A stretch of 64,000 nucleotides of DNA from Sarcophilus harrisii. Taxonomy: Eukaryota; Chordata; Mammalia; Dasyuromorphia; Dasyuridae. A program made the position numbers and the translations under genes. The stretch spans positions 565,403,818-565,467,817 of the forward strand of contig NC_045426.1 in NCBI RefSeq assembly GCF_902635505.1. The letters are read 5' to 3'. Within the stretch, counting starts at the first letter, position 1. Each line of letters opens with the position of its first letter. Below are positions 40,201 to 55,200 of the stretch, one piece after another. The notes beneath the pieces are model-generated. The model searched no databases. It was not told where the DNA came from and saw only the letters and a program-made list of their open reading frames with translations.

Positions 40201-43200
40201 ACAATGGACCAAAATCAACTATAAGGTCCTTTTGCTATCTTTCATAATAAGAAAATAAATGATAGTATACAGTCTTTACCCTTGTTGTGAATTGTGGGAG
40301 AAGGATATGAAATTTTTGAGAGAAAATACTAAAAATAAACCAAGTGGTCAAGTTAAAACAAAAATGCAAGGAAGCATAAACAATAAATGTCAACAAAAGA
40401 TTGATATATCACTGGATTTGCTGGATGAATATAGTAAGGAATCAAGGATAACTTTGAAGTAATAAGCCTAATGGACTGGAAAGATGATGGTACCTTTAAT
40501 ATAAACGTTCAGAAAGCAATTGCAATGTAGGACTAGAATTCAGGACAGATGTAAAGGCTGAATATATAAATCTAAGAATCATTTGCATAGAAATAAATAA
40601 ACACCTGGAAAACCAACAAGGTGACCTAGTGAAAGAACAGAAAGAAAAGGGTGCTCAGAATTATGGTTTGGGAATATATTCACATTAAAGAAGCATGATA
40701 TAGATAATGAGGAAGCAAAAGAGACTAAAAATTAGTATTCAACCAGGTAAGAGAACCAAACAGAGTAGTATCACAAAAACTCAGAGGAGACAGTATCCAG
40801 GAAAAGAGGCCTTTAAGTATGAGAAATGAGAAAACGATTAGCAGATTTGGCAATTAACAGATGAATGAGATTGGAAAACAGACTGCCAAGGATTGAGAAG
40901 TAAGCAAAAGACCAAATAAAGTCAAATATTTTTGGAATTTGGCGGTGAGAAAGATGAGAGATAAGACAATTGATAGAAGGAAATGGGAGACTACAGTGAG
41001 AATTTCTCAAGGATAGGGAAGATTAAAGTTTGTTTATAGGGAAGAAATGAATTGAAAGGAAGAAATCTAAGATTAGAGAGGAGGAAGAATGATTATGGAA
41101 ACAATTTGCTGTAGAAGACAAAAGGAAAGCACATTATTTTATAACCAAGTTTAGAATATTTCTTAATGATGTTTCTCCAGGAACTAACTTAAACTAACTT
41201 ATACATACTGAATCTTTTTTTAAGCACTTTCAAATTATGTTTTTGATATACTTCAGAAAAAGGAATTTGTTTATAAAATACACCAAAAGTTTCTTTAAAT
41301 AAAAAAGCTTACCAAACACCAATAAGGTGAATTGAAGTGGCATCTTTAGGATTCAGTTCAATTGCTTTCTAGAAAGAAACAAGAATAATATCAATTAAAA
41401 TTTATTTCGGAATATCTATTACATTTTATAAATATTGTTTCATAAGTCATAAAAAGTGCATAATTAAGAACTAGCAAAAAAAAAGTTATAGATCCTCTTT
41501 GGGAACTGAAACTTTCTCTCTCATTGATAATTTGAATTGAATCTACAATATTCATTTAAATATATAATATTAACATTTAAATATAAATAATTAACAATAT
41601 TTAGTAATATTAATTATTTAACTGTAAATAATGTTAACAATATATAAATAGTGACTACATGCTTTCATGCCTGAAGCTCAGAAACTGATGGATTGAGGCT
41701 TGCTAGGTAAGATAATAAACACAATCAGTCTAGGAGAAGACACTTCTATGTCTTTAGCTATCCCTCTTTGCCTGTAATCATCTTTTCTGTTGTTAAAATG
41801 TAAGAACAAAAGAAAACCTTCTGAAGTTGCAAAGTATTCTTTTCCATTCATAGATTAATTTATAGAACTATGAGGTGCTATAGGAGAAAGAGCATACTGA
41901 AAAGAATCAGAATTGTGCTTGAATACCATTTCTGCTATTAAGCTGTGTGACAATTCAAATCCAATCAATAAACACTTATTAAGATCTATATATGAACAAG
42001 ATACTATGCTAGGTGCCAGAGATATAAAGGAAAAAAATGAAACAATAAATGAATACTATGCTAGGCCCCATGATAGATGGGGTTACAAGACAAAGATGAA
42101 ATAATTCCTATTTGTAAGAAACTTACCTTCTAATACAGGAAACAATAAGTACACTAACAAATATTTCATTTTATATCATACATATTATGAAATATGTATA
42201 TAATGTACTGCTATTCAGTTGTTTTTCAGTTGTGTCTGACTCTTCATAACCCCACTTGGGATGTTCTTGACAAAGATAATGACATGGTTTGCTGTTTCCT
42301 TCTCTGACTCATTTTACAGATGAGTAAACTGAGGCAGAGTTAGATGACTTGCCTAGGATCACACAGCTAGTAAGTGTCTGAGGCTGGATCTGAACTCAGG
42401 AAGATGAGTCTTCCAGACTTGAGGTCCAGGGTTTAAGTGTACTGTGTTATCCAGAAATCTGGATGTATATAATATATATACATACACATATTTGTAATAT
42501 ATAGAATGTATTACACCATACATATGTATAAATGTACATATGTACATCATATATATGTAAAAGGAAGTTTGGGAGAGAGAGCATGAGCAGAGTTGGAAGG
42601 TATCAGAAAAACACTCACATATTAAATGGTATTTGAGTGTGGTTTTTCTGTTTTGTTTTGTTTTTTTTGCTGAGGCAATTGGAGTTAAGTGATTTGCCCA
42701 GGGTCACACAGCTAGGAAGTATTAAGTGTCTAAGGCCAGATTTGAACTCAGGTCTTCCTGACTTTAGGGCTGGGGCTCTATCCACTGTACCACCTAGTGG
42801 CCCCGAGTGTGTCTTAAAGAAAGGAACTCTGAGTCAGAGAATCCACTTATAAATAAATAATAATTTTCTAAATTTAGTAAATACATCAATATATTTTAAT
42901 AAATCTATTTTTATTCATTAGATTTGCTTAAATTAGTATACAGATGCTATCCCATAAACAGAGTAATTACAATCATCAAACTGAATTAAAAGGCCCTTTT
43001 GGTATCATTTTATCCAAACTTCTTGTTTTTTAGATGAAGAAACTGAGGTTCAGAAGAATGAATGACTTGGTCAAGGCCATAAAGCAAATAAATAATAAAG
43101 ACATAATCTAATGCCAGATCCTTTAAATCCATATTCAGTACTTTTATCCACATGCTATCTCACTTTAAAAAGTAAGCTAAATCAGTATTTATTAGTAGAA

Positions 43201-46200
43201 GACCTGCTTTAATAAATGGTCAAGGTTGAAAACAGAGGCTAAATAATGGTAATGAACTATTTACAGTCATTACTTATTTCTAAAATATGTATAATATGTC
43301 TGTTCTATTAAGCAGATAAGTAATCTCTTCATAAACTTGCTTACAAAATTCATTTGCTCAAGACTAATTCTAAAAGAGCAAATACAATTGTTGAGGGCTA
43401 TTTTCCTTTTTTACTTAAATATATTCTCCATTGGTTTCTGTCTCATAACTCTTCTATTCTAATCCATCCTGAAAAAGCAGAAGTTTTGTAAAAGAAGGAA
43501 CATGGTGAGATGATTATTGGGAGGGATTGATTGTTGTAGGCTTAGATTCCACAAGCTCAGGTAAAAGCTTATCTAACAGAGTTGAAGGGCCTGGAGATAG
43601 ACTCTGAATTTCGGGAGGAATTGAGATGATCAGGGCATAAGGCCAAAATAGAAATGGCTGGGAAATGTCATAAAGGCTTAATGAATATTTGTTGAGTGAC
43701 TGGTACAGCACTTAAGATTCATGAAGCTTTTTACAGATTGTCATTAGATTAGAGATTGGGAAACTGAGGCTTAGGGCAAATATATTCTATTTAGATGTAC
43801 AAGGCCCCCCAAAATAGTGGATAATGTGTACATATATTTATGTGCACATATGTATATATGTATGTTTGTATATATAAATGCACAAAAATACGGATACGTA
43901 TTATCTGAGTCTATTCCTTTCCCACATACATATATATACATATATGCATGTATATATCATGTGAGTATGAGTTTCTTCCTCTCTCCCAAAATAAGATTCA
44001 TAGATGTGTACATACTTCAGTGATACTTTAAAATAGTGATACTTTTGTCAGTGTGAGCACTCACTCTTAGTTATACTGAAACTTATCCATGCTGCTTTCT
44101 TATTTTTATAAATTTAATTTTTGACCCATTTTAGGCAAAGTTTTGTTCATATAACATATATGGCATATAAGATGAATAAAACAAGGATCTTTTCACCATT
44201 ATCCTTGGCTCCAGTAGAGAAAATTAGATGTGGATAAGCATCTAATACAATACAATAGAAGTCAGTGTAAGATTAAGAAATAAACCAGTGGTACTTTCAT
44301 GCTTTCTTGTCCCAAAAAGTCTGTGATCTTCCTGATATAGTTATTTCCCACAATGATGCAGGTTGTAATCCATTTGTGCCTTACCAGCCTGTGTGGCTGT
44401 TCACCCATAAATTCACTAAAGAGAGCCCATTCATTGTATTGGAGTGAGGATAAGAGCTGAATCTTCTTTCTCTCTGACATTTTGGGAAAACATGAGCTAT
44501 TTATGGTTATCCCTATACGGCATATCAAAGTCTAGAAAATAGGCGTGCTATGTCCATTTAGTTTTTTCCTGTGGAGATAATTATCCCAAACTGTTTTCAT
44601 GCTTCATGATTCATTTAGGAAGCTCCAAAATCTTGCAGGCCTTAATACAATTAATACACTCCAAGAGGAGTGCCTGGAGGACCCTTAATAACAATAGGAA
44701 TATCTTTTTTTATTTATAACATATTGGACTTCATCCATTAAGGTCAAGCATCTTTGGAGAATACAGATCTCCTTTATTTCATGCTTTGCTTGATATTAAT
44801 GATTGGAGTATATATAACAATGGATTTTTATCTGTTGTTATGTCTTTCAGGGTATTTTGCATGATTCTTCCATATAAAATTTATTAGAGGAGCGTTCTAA
44901 AAATAGAATTTTTGCTTAAATACAAAAAAAAACTTAAAAAAAAAAACAACTAACAAACATTGTGAGGTTTTGCATACAAAATATAAAATAATCTAGGGAT
45001 GTACCAACAACTTGGGAGAGTCCTGAACTATGTGTGTATATATTATCCAGCCAGACCTACAGAAGAAATTGACAGTTTTGTGGAAAACTAAGCTGGAAAA
45101 TGAAGAAAAGAAACCCAATGTAGTTTTCACATTAATAATTAAAATCAACAATACCTCAAAATGTTCCTTGATAATTAAGGCATTTCCAATTTTAACCTTG
45201 ATACCTTCATAATCCCCAACATCGCTGATACAGATAGCATACCACTACAAATAAAAAAAAAGAAAGAAAGAAAACAAGTGGAAGTATAGCTTTAGAAAAA
45301 CTATTTTTGACCTAATGGTTCAAAATTTAGTCCTCAAAAAACATTTCACTTCAAGGACAGAGTCCTTCTTATATTGAATCCTTTTTCTCATCTGTTTATT
45401 TCTATAATTAGATACTTTGGAAACTCCATAGCAGCTCATCCCTGCTTATGATTAATAAGGAGTTACCTTCTTAGATTTTGTTCTGAGTAATAGAACTCTA
45501 GATGATTATCTTTTAGTTTCATAGAATTTAACTCCTCTTTAGAATAGATTTACTTCTCATTATAACATTCATTCTCTCATTAGTTATTAACTCACTAGAA
45601 TTGATTTCCCTTGTAGGAAATATACTCATCCAATGGCACATGAATTGAGAGGCCTCTGTGATTCTTTGGTTTATGAGAAAAGGCCAAATGACCATCCTTT
45701 TATTAATTATTCACCAGCCATAATTAATTATCTCTCGAATTTTTCATATATCACACATTCTAGATATCTTACCTTGTGAGCTGCAGAACTTGATTCATTT
45801 TTTTCAAGTGCTTTTTTTGCATATGCAAAAGCTTCATATACCAGCCGTTTCTTATCTTCTGCAGAGGTAGTACTAAGTTGAGATATATCTCGGGATGCCC
45901 GTGCCAGACGCCATAGCAACTCTGCATCCTCACTAGATTTGAAATATATTATGGAACCTCACATATTCATTTATCTTCTATGATTAGAGTTCATTACCAT
46001 AAATCAATTCTGTCCCTCAGCTCAGTTACTTAAGTAGTATAAATATGCTGCAAGTATATAACACTTTTTGAAGAATATTATCAGAACTGAATTCACAAAG
46101 CACCTCCATAATTTATTCTTTAAACTTACTCACATTTTTGAAAAACATTTTATTAAATTTGTGAATCCAATCAATAGTCTATAAAAAGTTTGCCCAATAA

Positions 46201-49200
46201 AATCTATTATCAACCTAATCACAAAATACAGTCTATTTATAACTTAACAAACTGGTGCTTAATTTTCAGAGGCAATATTAGGTAAAAGATTACACTATTT
46301 CCTATGAAATAACTATAAATTCACAAACTAGAAACTATAAATGAAAGAATTTGAGAAAATGAAGGATAATTTAGTTCAATACTTTATAATATTAACCTTT
46401 TTATTTATAACATTTTATTTTGTATTTTTGTATAATTCAAGGACTCTGCCATAATTTTTTTTTTTTTTTTTGCTGAGGCAATTGGATTAAGTGAGTGACT
46501 TGCCCAGGGTCACACAGCTAGGATGTGTTAAGTGTCTGAGGCCAGATTTGAACTCAGGTCTTCCTGACTTCAGGACTGATGTGCAATCTACTGTGCTATC
46601 TAGCTTCCGTGGCATAAACTTTTTTATAATAGTATTAGTCAGTTATATTATTATTGAGGTAAATAATCTAGCTAATCAGGCTACTACTATTTGTTGATGA
46701 TGATGAAATCTTCCAGAAGGAACTATAACTTTATCTAAAGTAAATATTAACTTACTTACTTTTAAAGAAATAATAGCTTCATTTCAAGCAAATGGGAATT
46801 ACTTTTTTTTTTAAGAAAAGCAAACAAAAACAAATTCTTCTATTTGCTTTTTTAAAATATATTGCACAATACCCTTTGATCCAGCAGTGTTACTACTGGG
46901 ATTATATCCCAAAGAGATTATAAAGAAGGGAAAGGGACCTGTATGTGCACGAATGTTTGTGGCAGCCCTTTTTGTAGTGGCTAGAAACTGGAAACTGAAT
47001 GGATGTCCATCAGTTGGAGAATGGCTGAATAAATTGTGGTATATGAAAATTATGGAATATTACTGTTCTGTAAGAAATGACCAACAGGATGATTTCAGAA
47101 AGGCCTGGAGAGACTTACACGAACTGATGCTAAGTGAAATGAGCAGGACCAGGAGATCATTATATACTTCAACAACAATACTAGATGATGACCAGTCCTG
47201 ATGGATCAGGCCATCCAGCAACGGAGATCAACCAAATCATTTCTAATGGAGCAGTAATGAACTGAACTAGCTATACCCAGAAAAAGAACTCTGGGAGATG
47301 ACTAAAAACCATTACATTGAATTCCCAATCCCTATATTTATACACACCTGCATCTTTGATTTCCTTCACAAGCTAATTGTACAATAATTCAGAGTCTGAT
47401 TCTTTTTGTACAGCAAAATAATGTTTTGGTCATGTATACTTATTGTGTATCTAAGTTATATTTTAATATATTTAACATCTACTGGTCATCCTGCCATTTA
47501 GGGGAGGGGGTGGGGGTGGGGGGTAAGAGGTAAAAAATTGGAACAAGAGGTTTGGCAATTGTTAATGCTGTAAAGTTACCCATGTATATATCCTGTAAAT
47601 AAAAGGCTATTAAATAAAAAAATAAATAAATAAATAAAAATAAAAATAAAAATAAAAAAAATATATTGCACAACATTGTGAACTCTTAAACTTTGAAATC
47701 AGTTTGTATGATGAATAGGAATAATGACATTTCGACTTATAAACAGATTCAGCAGAATAACAACTTTCTATAAACTAAAGATAATCAGGCAAATATAGCA
47801 ATTTAGCTTCAAAGATATCTTCTTTTTTAAGAAAGTATCCATGATCACTTTAAACTCTGACTAGCCTATTACTTCCTAAATGACTTCTCTATCTCTCAGG
47901 ATAACAAAACCCTCACCTCAAAGGTCTTTTCCTCCAGTGACTAAGTATTTACACTATCCATGCTTACAGTCAAGATTTCCAGGATAATTTCCCAAACAAA
48001 CTCTCCTTTTCATCTCCTTTTCAGATGTATTCCCTTTTTAGAATAAAGTAAACTACCTAAAGGTAGGGACTGGCTTTCTTTTTGCTTGCATTTGTATTCC
48101 CCAACACCTAGCATGCTTTTTTTATCTATGTAAGATAGAGATACCACACCATGAACTAAGCTTCCAACCATATAAAAAAATTAGCTGATTTGAAATATAT
48201 GATACAATAGTCATTAAGAAACTCCCCCAAATTCAAAGAATCATTTTACTTGTCAAAAGGCAACCTGTGAAAAAAAGATACAAGTCAGTCAAAAAACTTG
48301 GGCTACTACATACCTTTGTTTGTATTGGGTTAACAAGTGATAAAGCTTTTCTATTTCTCCACTGCCATAAAGGTAATCTGCTTGTTCAAGGATTTCGTTA
48401 ACTTCACAGCACGTGAGGGAAGAGAGACAATAGTTTTAGCTAAATTAAAGACACTAACAGTTATATCTAATAAGAAACATCCACATATATACTACATATA
48501 TATTTGTATCAATCATAGACATGGATATCCATTTATCTGTATCTGTGTATAAATATCCATATATTTACAACTATATGTAGATATCCACATATCTATACCT
48601 ATACAAATATATACAAATACAGCAATATATAGAACTCCAAAACTTAATAAATTTGATTATTACACATTGTCATCTAAAAGCTAAAATCAGATTTCATTCT
48701 TCTTTGGCTTCTGAGAGAAAACCAAAAGGCCATCCTTTTATTAATCAATTAATAATTAAGACAAAAACATACTAATATTCTATCAAACAATATACCAGAA
48801 AAGACTTTAAAATGTGATGATAATGAAACTCAACCTAATGAGAGTCAGTAACAATAATGAAAATTAATCTATGCTACCTTCAGACTTTTCTACTCTTATA
48901 ATTATGATCATTGTTGATAACTCCCACTCTGATAAAATACAGAATGGTATCAGAATAATGCTTTTTTACATCATGTTAGCATGACTAATATCCATAAAGA
49001 GAAAACAAATGAAAGATGAAAACAGCCCTGAACTATAATATAAAATGATCTAAGTAATAAAGAAGCCCAATATGTAATGAAAAACCAGTTAGTATACAAA
49101 ATAGAAAACCAAGAGAGGGAGTTTTAGAAAAGAAGAGGGCAAAAATAAAACACATAAAGAATTGACAAAATAAATTGATCATAAAAATCATAAGAATATG

Positions 49201-52200
49201 ATTTGTAATTATGTCTGTCTATAAAAATGAAGTGTGAAATCAGGCTACTTGTCTTATGTATCTAGTGTTGAACTGTACCTTAATGGTCTAACATGACATA
49301 GAAACTCTTTATATAGAAATTTTACTGTTTTTATTTAAGCTAAATGAAGCTAAAAGCAAGCCAAATACAGAAGGAAAAGAAAAGTTCTCCTATAAAGACT
49401 TTAAGATGGCTTTTAAAAATAATTTCATCATCCTTTATAGACTAATATAAAGATACTGACCTTCAGTTAATAGGATGTATGTTTGAAATAATTTTTCCAG
49501 CAGTCAAAATGGTAAATTTCTAAATTATTAAACCATATCATCCAATTCCAATATGACCAAAAAAATTTTTTTTCTAGCATTGTTTAAATCTAAAGTGATT
49601 AACCAAGTAAACTGTGGTCAAGTAACTGAATGAAGCTAACTAAACCAATTCAACAAGCATTTATCAAGTGTCTTCTGTATGCAAAATATTCTGGGAATAT
49701 AAAGAGAAAAAATATCCTATAAGGGAATTAAACATTTACTTTTTTAGTCATACTCTCATAAAACAAAGTAGGAAGCCAGATGTAATTTTAAAAGTCCCAA
49801 ATTTTATATTGCTTTGAACCTATCACTGGAAGGACAGTTTTTGAAAAGCAACAAAACACTATTTTACCATGAACTAAGGCTCTTTGTTTCTGTAAGAATG
49901 TATGCTAACCAAAATCTCCACGTGACCAAAACTGACTTTAATCAGATTTCTCCCTAAATCCATTCTTCCTTCAAGTTTTTCTTTTTCTACTAAGGATACT
50001 AGAATTCTTCAAGTCACCCTCACCTCCCAAAATCCAGTTTATCAAGTCATGTTGATTCTACCACCATTCCTCAAAAACAAGCTTTTTCTTCCATTTAAAT
50101 AGCTATCATCAATTTGGAATTTGTCACTTTCCACTTGGACAACTAGAGTAGCTTCTTTAGAGTTCTCTCCCCTTACCAACCAATCTTTTACTGCACTACC
50201 AAATTATTTTTCTGAAGCACATACCATGTCTCGTCTCTGCTCAAAAATCTTCAATAGATTCCCAACTGTCTTTTACGAACTACCTAATCTGGCATTCAAG
50301 GCCTTTTATAATCTGGCTCCAAAATACCTATCTAGCATTATCACGCATCACTCATATTCATGTGGGCTATAGTCCAAGCCAATGGGATTACTATTACAAT
50401 TCCCTAAATATATCATTTAATCTCTCACCTCCATACATTTCAACATTGTGCTGAACTGAATCTCCTACTCTTTACCTCTATCAAAGTCCAGGTCAGATGT
50501 ACCTCATATATAGTCCCTTGTCTCCCTATGTCAACATAGAACACTTGATCTAGATATTTCCTCCCAGCCCTGCTCCTTTCCCCTTCTGTTGCATCATACT
50601 TATTTTTGTACAAGTTTTATCTCCATATCTACTAGAATCTATCTTTCCCAGTAGAATGTTTAGCTCCCTGAGAGAAGAGAGTATAATATTTCAGTTTTTT
50701 AGTCATCAGCACCTGGTGCAAATGGGCACTGTTTATTGAATTGTTGCAATGAATTAATACAATCTTTTACTTGTGTGCCTATCTTATAAAAAACTATTTA
50801 AAGGTACACAAGTGTAAATAAAATTTTCAAGTGTAAATATGTGTATCAATATACACAGATACCTAAATATGCAGATATATACAAATGAATACACACACAC
50901 ACACACACACACACACTCCTATAGGATTTTCCTGAAAACCTTCTTGAGCTCATAGATTCAATGATGAATATTTTTAAAAATCATGTGGCAGACTTAGTTT
51001 TAGAAGTTTGCTATTATTATTGTTTATTTTTAATCTGTTTCTCCATCAATCATGCAATTTCAAAAGACTGGGATTTAAGAACACAAATCCTTTTATGATA
51101 CTAGAGAGCAGTCTTACTATCTCATGTTGAGCAACACTGGAATTCATTATGCTAAATAGGGATCATGTAATATGATGAGTTACTTACTAATCATGTAGAA
51201 TATTCTGTAATCGTTATTTTCCTGGGCACCATTATACAAGAGAAGGATGATATTTTTTAAAACTTGAGCTATGAATTCCACATTCCACTGACTATGAGGC
51301 AATATGCAAAAATTTATGGAGAAATTTAGTCTATTATTTCAATTAATTGTTATATGCACTTTTACTCTATACTCTTAAATCACTAATTTCTAAATTAATT
51401 TCTTAAATAATATAATTCAGAATCATGACATAAATGTAGTCTTTTAAAATATCACTTTCAAATTCTAAAAATCTTTTCACAAAAGTCAAAAGTGTATAGT
51501 TAATTAAAAAAATAAACTTACTATGGCTCTATAGACTTACATACTATGGTGGGAGCATGTGCACCACTCCACATATCTGCAAATCAGGTGTTTTTTTAAA
51601 CTTGCTTAATGTTCTGTGCTTTTCCTGAAAATATTTTAAAAATAAGCTACATTACTGACATAAAGAAACCATACTCTAAAAATGGACCAAGCTTCATATA
51701 AATTCATTTTAAAACCTAACACAAATAGAGCTTCAGATGTAATTTCACCTATTATATAGTGAAATTCTAGATCTGGTTACAAATCTCAGAGACATCTAAG
51801 AGATATTTCTTGAATATTTCCTCAAATTTTTGAAAAAATAAGCCCTAGTCTTTCTATCTGTACATAAACAAGTAAATTGTGGTTATCTCATTTGAGGAGA
51901 AAACTGCATTCTTTCTGCCAAAGAACAGATTTCATTCCTGAAGGAATGTTAAATTCTGCTTTGTATACAACTGGCATGGTTCCATAATCACATTTCTGGG
52001 GTTGTTACCTAGGTGTGAAGAAGCAGAGTGACAGTGCTCTAAGTTTTTAAATGGCTAATAAGAAAACACAAACTAATGATCCACTGCAGATGCAAGGCTT
52101 TACTTCCACATCTAAAATTCAGCAGTTTTGAGAACATGGGTTCCCTAGAAGTTCTAAAGTGAATAAAAACAATAAATACCAGAACCTAATGAAGAAAGTG

Positions 52201-55200
52201 AAGTGATTCCTAAATAAATGCATTTTTTAAAACGAAAAAAGAGGTTCACCCACAGAAATGAATAGCTCCTCTCTTTTTTTAAGCATTATGTATGCAACTG
52301 ATTTTGTCTTGGTAGAACAGAAAAGAGTACTGGATTAGGAATACAATGATCTAAATTCTAGCTCACCATTAACTCAATGTTACCTCTCCCAATGTGCTTC
52401 TAGTACTAATAGCATATAATTCTACTTTATGTCCCTCTCAGGAGAGCTAATTTTCCTATATCTTAATTATATAATAAAAATGTCATATGGTATTGTATTT
52501 GATCCTGGGAACTAAACTTTAAAAGAGATGTTGATAAAATTAGAATAGTTGAAGAGAAGAATGTCCAAAATGATATGATATCTTAAAATCATATCAAATG
52601 GGAAATAATTGAAGAAATGAGAGATGTCATAGCTTGGATACTAAATAGTGACAAGACAGTTGTCTTCAAATATTCAAAAATTGTCAGGTAAAACAGTAAT
52701 TAGGTACATTCTATAAGGGATGTGAGTATCCAATTTAAGAACTTAATAAGTGATTTTAAACAATTAGTTTGAAATATGGAAAATAAATGTTAAAACAGAG
52801 GTTACATGACTTGTGAAAGCTGCTGTGCAGATTTCTGCAGAGGGCAAGAGGTGGTGACAATTTCTGTTAATTGTTGGCACCATCTAGTGGCAAAAATCAG
52901 CCAATGACTGATTTAAATTGTTTTATTCCTAGGCAAGAGAGTTCACATTAAAACTATCTTAAGTCAAACAATATTTAATTCATTTCTAAAAACTCCATAC
53001 AAAAGAGTTTAAATTAATCTTGGTAGGTGGACAAAACGCTTTAAATTGACGTGACAAAGCATAAAAAAAGAGATAGAAAGAAATCTTTTTTCTTTATTAA
53101 ATAAGGAATTGCTCATAGATTATCATGAAATTAGATAATAATTCCCAAAAGATATTAACATTAGGAATCATAAAATAAACACAATGTTGGAGTAAATTAC
53201 TTTACAATGACTACAGGGAACAAGGAAAAATAATTAAATATTGATTTGTGAAATTTATAGAATTATTGTTTTGAAAAGTAATTAAGATAATCAACAATTA
53301 TCTATTTTATTTTCTATCTTTAACAATCAAAATTGATGGTTAGCATTATCTCATAGAAAATTAGATATGAATGATCTGACTTCTAGTTAAAGAAAAATAG
53401 GATAATTAAATAATAATCATTATTCCAAACAGAATCATTTTCAAAACATTCAAGATATGTTTAAAAGAGACTATAGTAAAATATCAAAAATGATTTTTAA
53501 AACACACTGGAGAATATATAAAATTAAAATACATAATACTGTAATTCATTTTATAGAATAATAAAATGTTTATAAATATTACAATATTTTGAAAATCTAA
53601 AGATATTAAAATCTTTAACTATGCCATTAGGGAAATTTCTTTTAAAAATATCATTCATATTCATTTAAAAATATATCAATCTTTCATTTAATTTTCAAAA
53701 TGGTTTATTTGGTTATCTATGCATTCATTATGCTAATATAATTATTTCTAGCCTGGGAATGAGACTGGAGTCACAAAAAGTTAATGTAGTTATAATGAAA
53801 AGAGTACTAGTTCTTCTATCAGCCAAACTGAAAAAGAAAAGGTGAACCTTTTAACCTTCTTAGGTTTTAATTTTTTCTTCTGTAAAATGAACATAAAATT
53901 CTTAGCTATTTCCCAGGACTGCTAAGAAAAATTAAAGATGACATGATAGAATGGAAAATGCATAGGTGTAAGGACTGAGTTCAAATCCTTTAAGCAAGTT
54001 ATTTAATCTTTTTTGGCCCTTGATTTCCTCATTTATGAAAATGAACAGATTTGATTTAATAATATCTAAATGATGATATCGTCTTCCTTTCCAGTGCGAT
54101 TATAGAAGGCTTTCCATTTCTCAAACTGTTCACATATGATATACCAACTCAGACCCCTATACTTGTACTGCTTTCCTTCCTCACTTCCACCTTAGACTAT
54201 CTAGCTTCTGTTAAAGCTCAATTTGTGTCCCTTTCTACATAAAGAATATCAAATTCTGACAGAAACAAGGCTATTAATCAATTCATAAGGATCCCTGGAG
54301 CCCACAAGATGACTTAGTTTTAAAGTATCATGTTATCTATGTTTTATTGTATTTTTAATTTGTTAAATATTTTCCAGTTTCATTTAACTCTGGTGTTAGT
54401 GTTACTCAGAAGTGTTGTGGGCTCATGGGGCATGTGTCTGACACTTCTTTTCTATGTGAAGCTTTTATTTTATCCCCTCAGATGTTACTGCTTTCCCTCC
54501 CGAGTTATTTTGTATTTGTTATGTGCATATGGGAATGCTATCATGCATTTATGTGTGTATACATTGTCTCCTTAAAATTATTTAAGTTCCCTGAGAGCTG
54601 GGACTTTCATTTCTGCCTCTCTCTCCTTAGTACCTCGCACAATCCCTGTCATAAGAGATATTTACTACTTATTGATTGCCTAATCAATCTCTAAGGACCC
54701 TTACAACTTTAATGCCTATAGATATGACAATATTGTATACTATTTTTAAAACATCAAGTACTATAAAAATATATTGTTAAATGTTTATTAAAGATTCTAG
54801 ATTGAATCTATGATATAACAAAGACTGCTCTGGTACTTTAGTGGCACTTTATACTAATAGCAACAGAGAACCACTTAAAAGCATTAAAAAATGGAAAAGC
54901 ATAATCATATCTGTGCCTTAGGAATTTCAACTGATCAACAAGCATTTATTAAGAACCTACTTCATGCTAGACACTGCAAATATCACTTTGTTGGTTGTAT
55001 ACAAGGTGAATTAGAAAGGGAAGAGACACTGGACAGAAGAAGATCAATTGGGAGGTAAGGAAGGTGATGTACAATACGCTAGCCAAGAGCTCAAAAGTGC
55101 CTCACTTGGCTGTGCAAGTTGAGAGGGGAGGAATGGGAAAGGGAGGTAGTACAGTAAAAAAGAACATGAAATCTACACCAGAGGGCCTTGGTTCAAATAC

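Larger units (their letters stand above)
41369..45154. other. RMDN1 intron between exons 5 and 6
   Basis: 3.8 kb. It holds a worn MIR (about 41875-41955), a worn TGTGCCAGGCACTG-type repeat (41960-42130), two SINEs (42214-42453, 42642-42804), a worn MIR-like piece near 43000-43140 and AT/GT simple DNA at 42460-42560 and 43830-43960. No gene is seen in the remainder. Confidence 0.55.
45933..48313. other. RMDN1 intron between exons 3 and 4
   Basis: 2.4 kb. It carries a SINE (46455-46609), the second young L1 (46870-47657) and a probable L2 tail (48005-48125). The rest shows nothing recognised. Confidence 0.65.

Noticed and set aside
45728-45919. Methionine-initiated 63-codon frame on the - strand
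   Set aside because: It is RMDN1 exon 4 read from an internal Met through the donor into the intron; the spliced exon is 45773-45932.
50121-50372. 83-codon open frame on the + strand
   Set aside because: It lies inside an L2 copy with the usual CATTCAAGGCCTT motifs, so it is repeat sequence.
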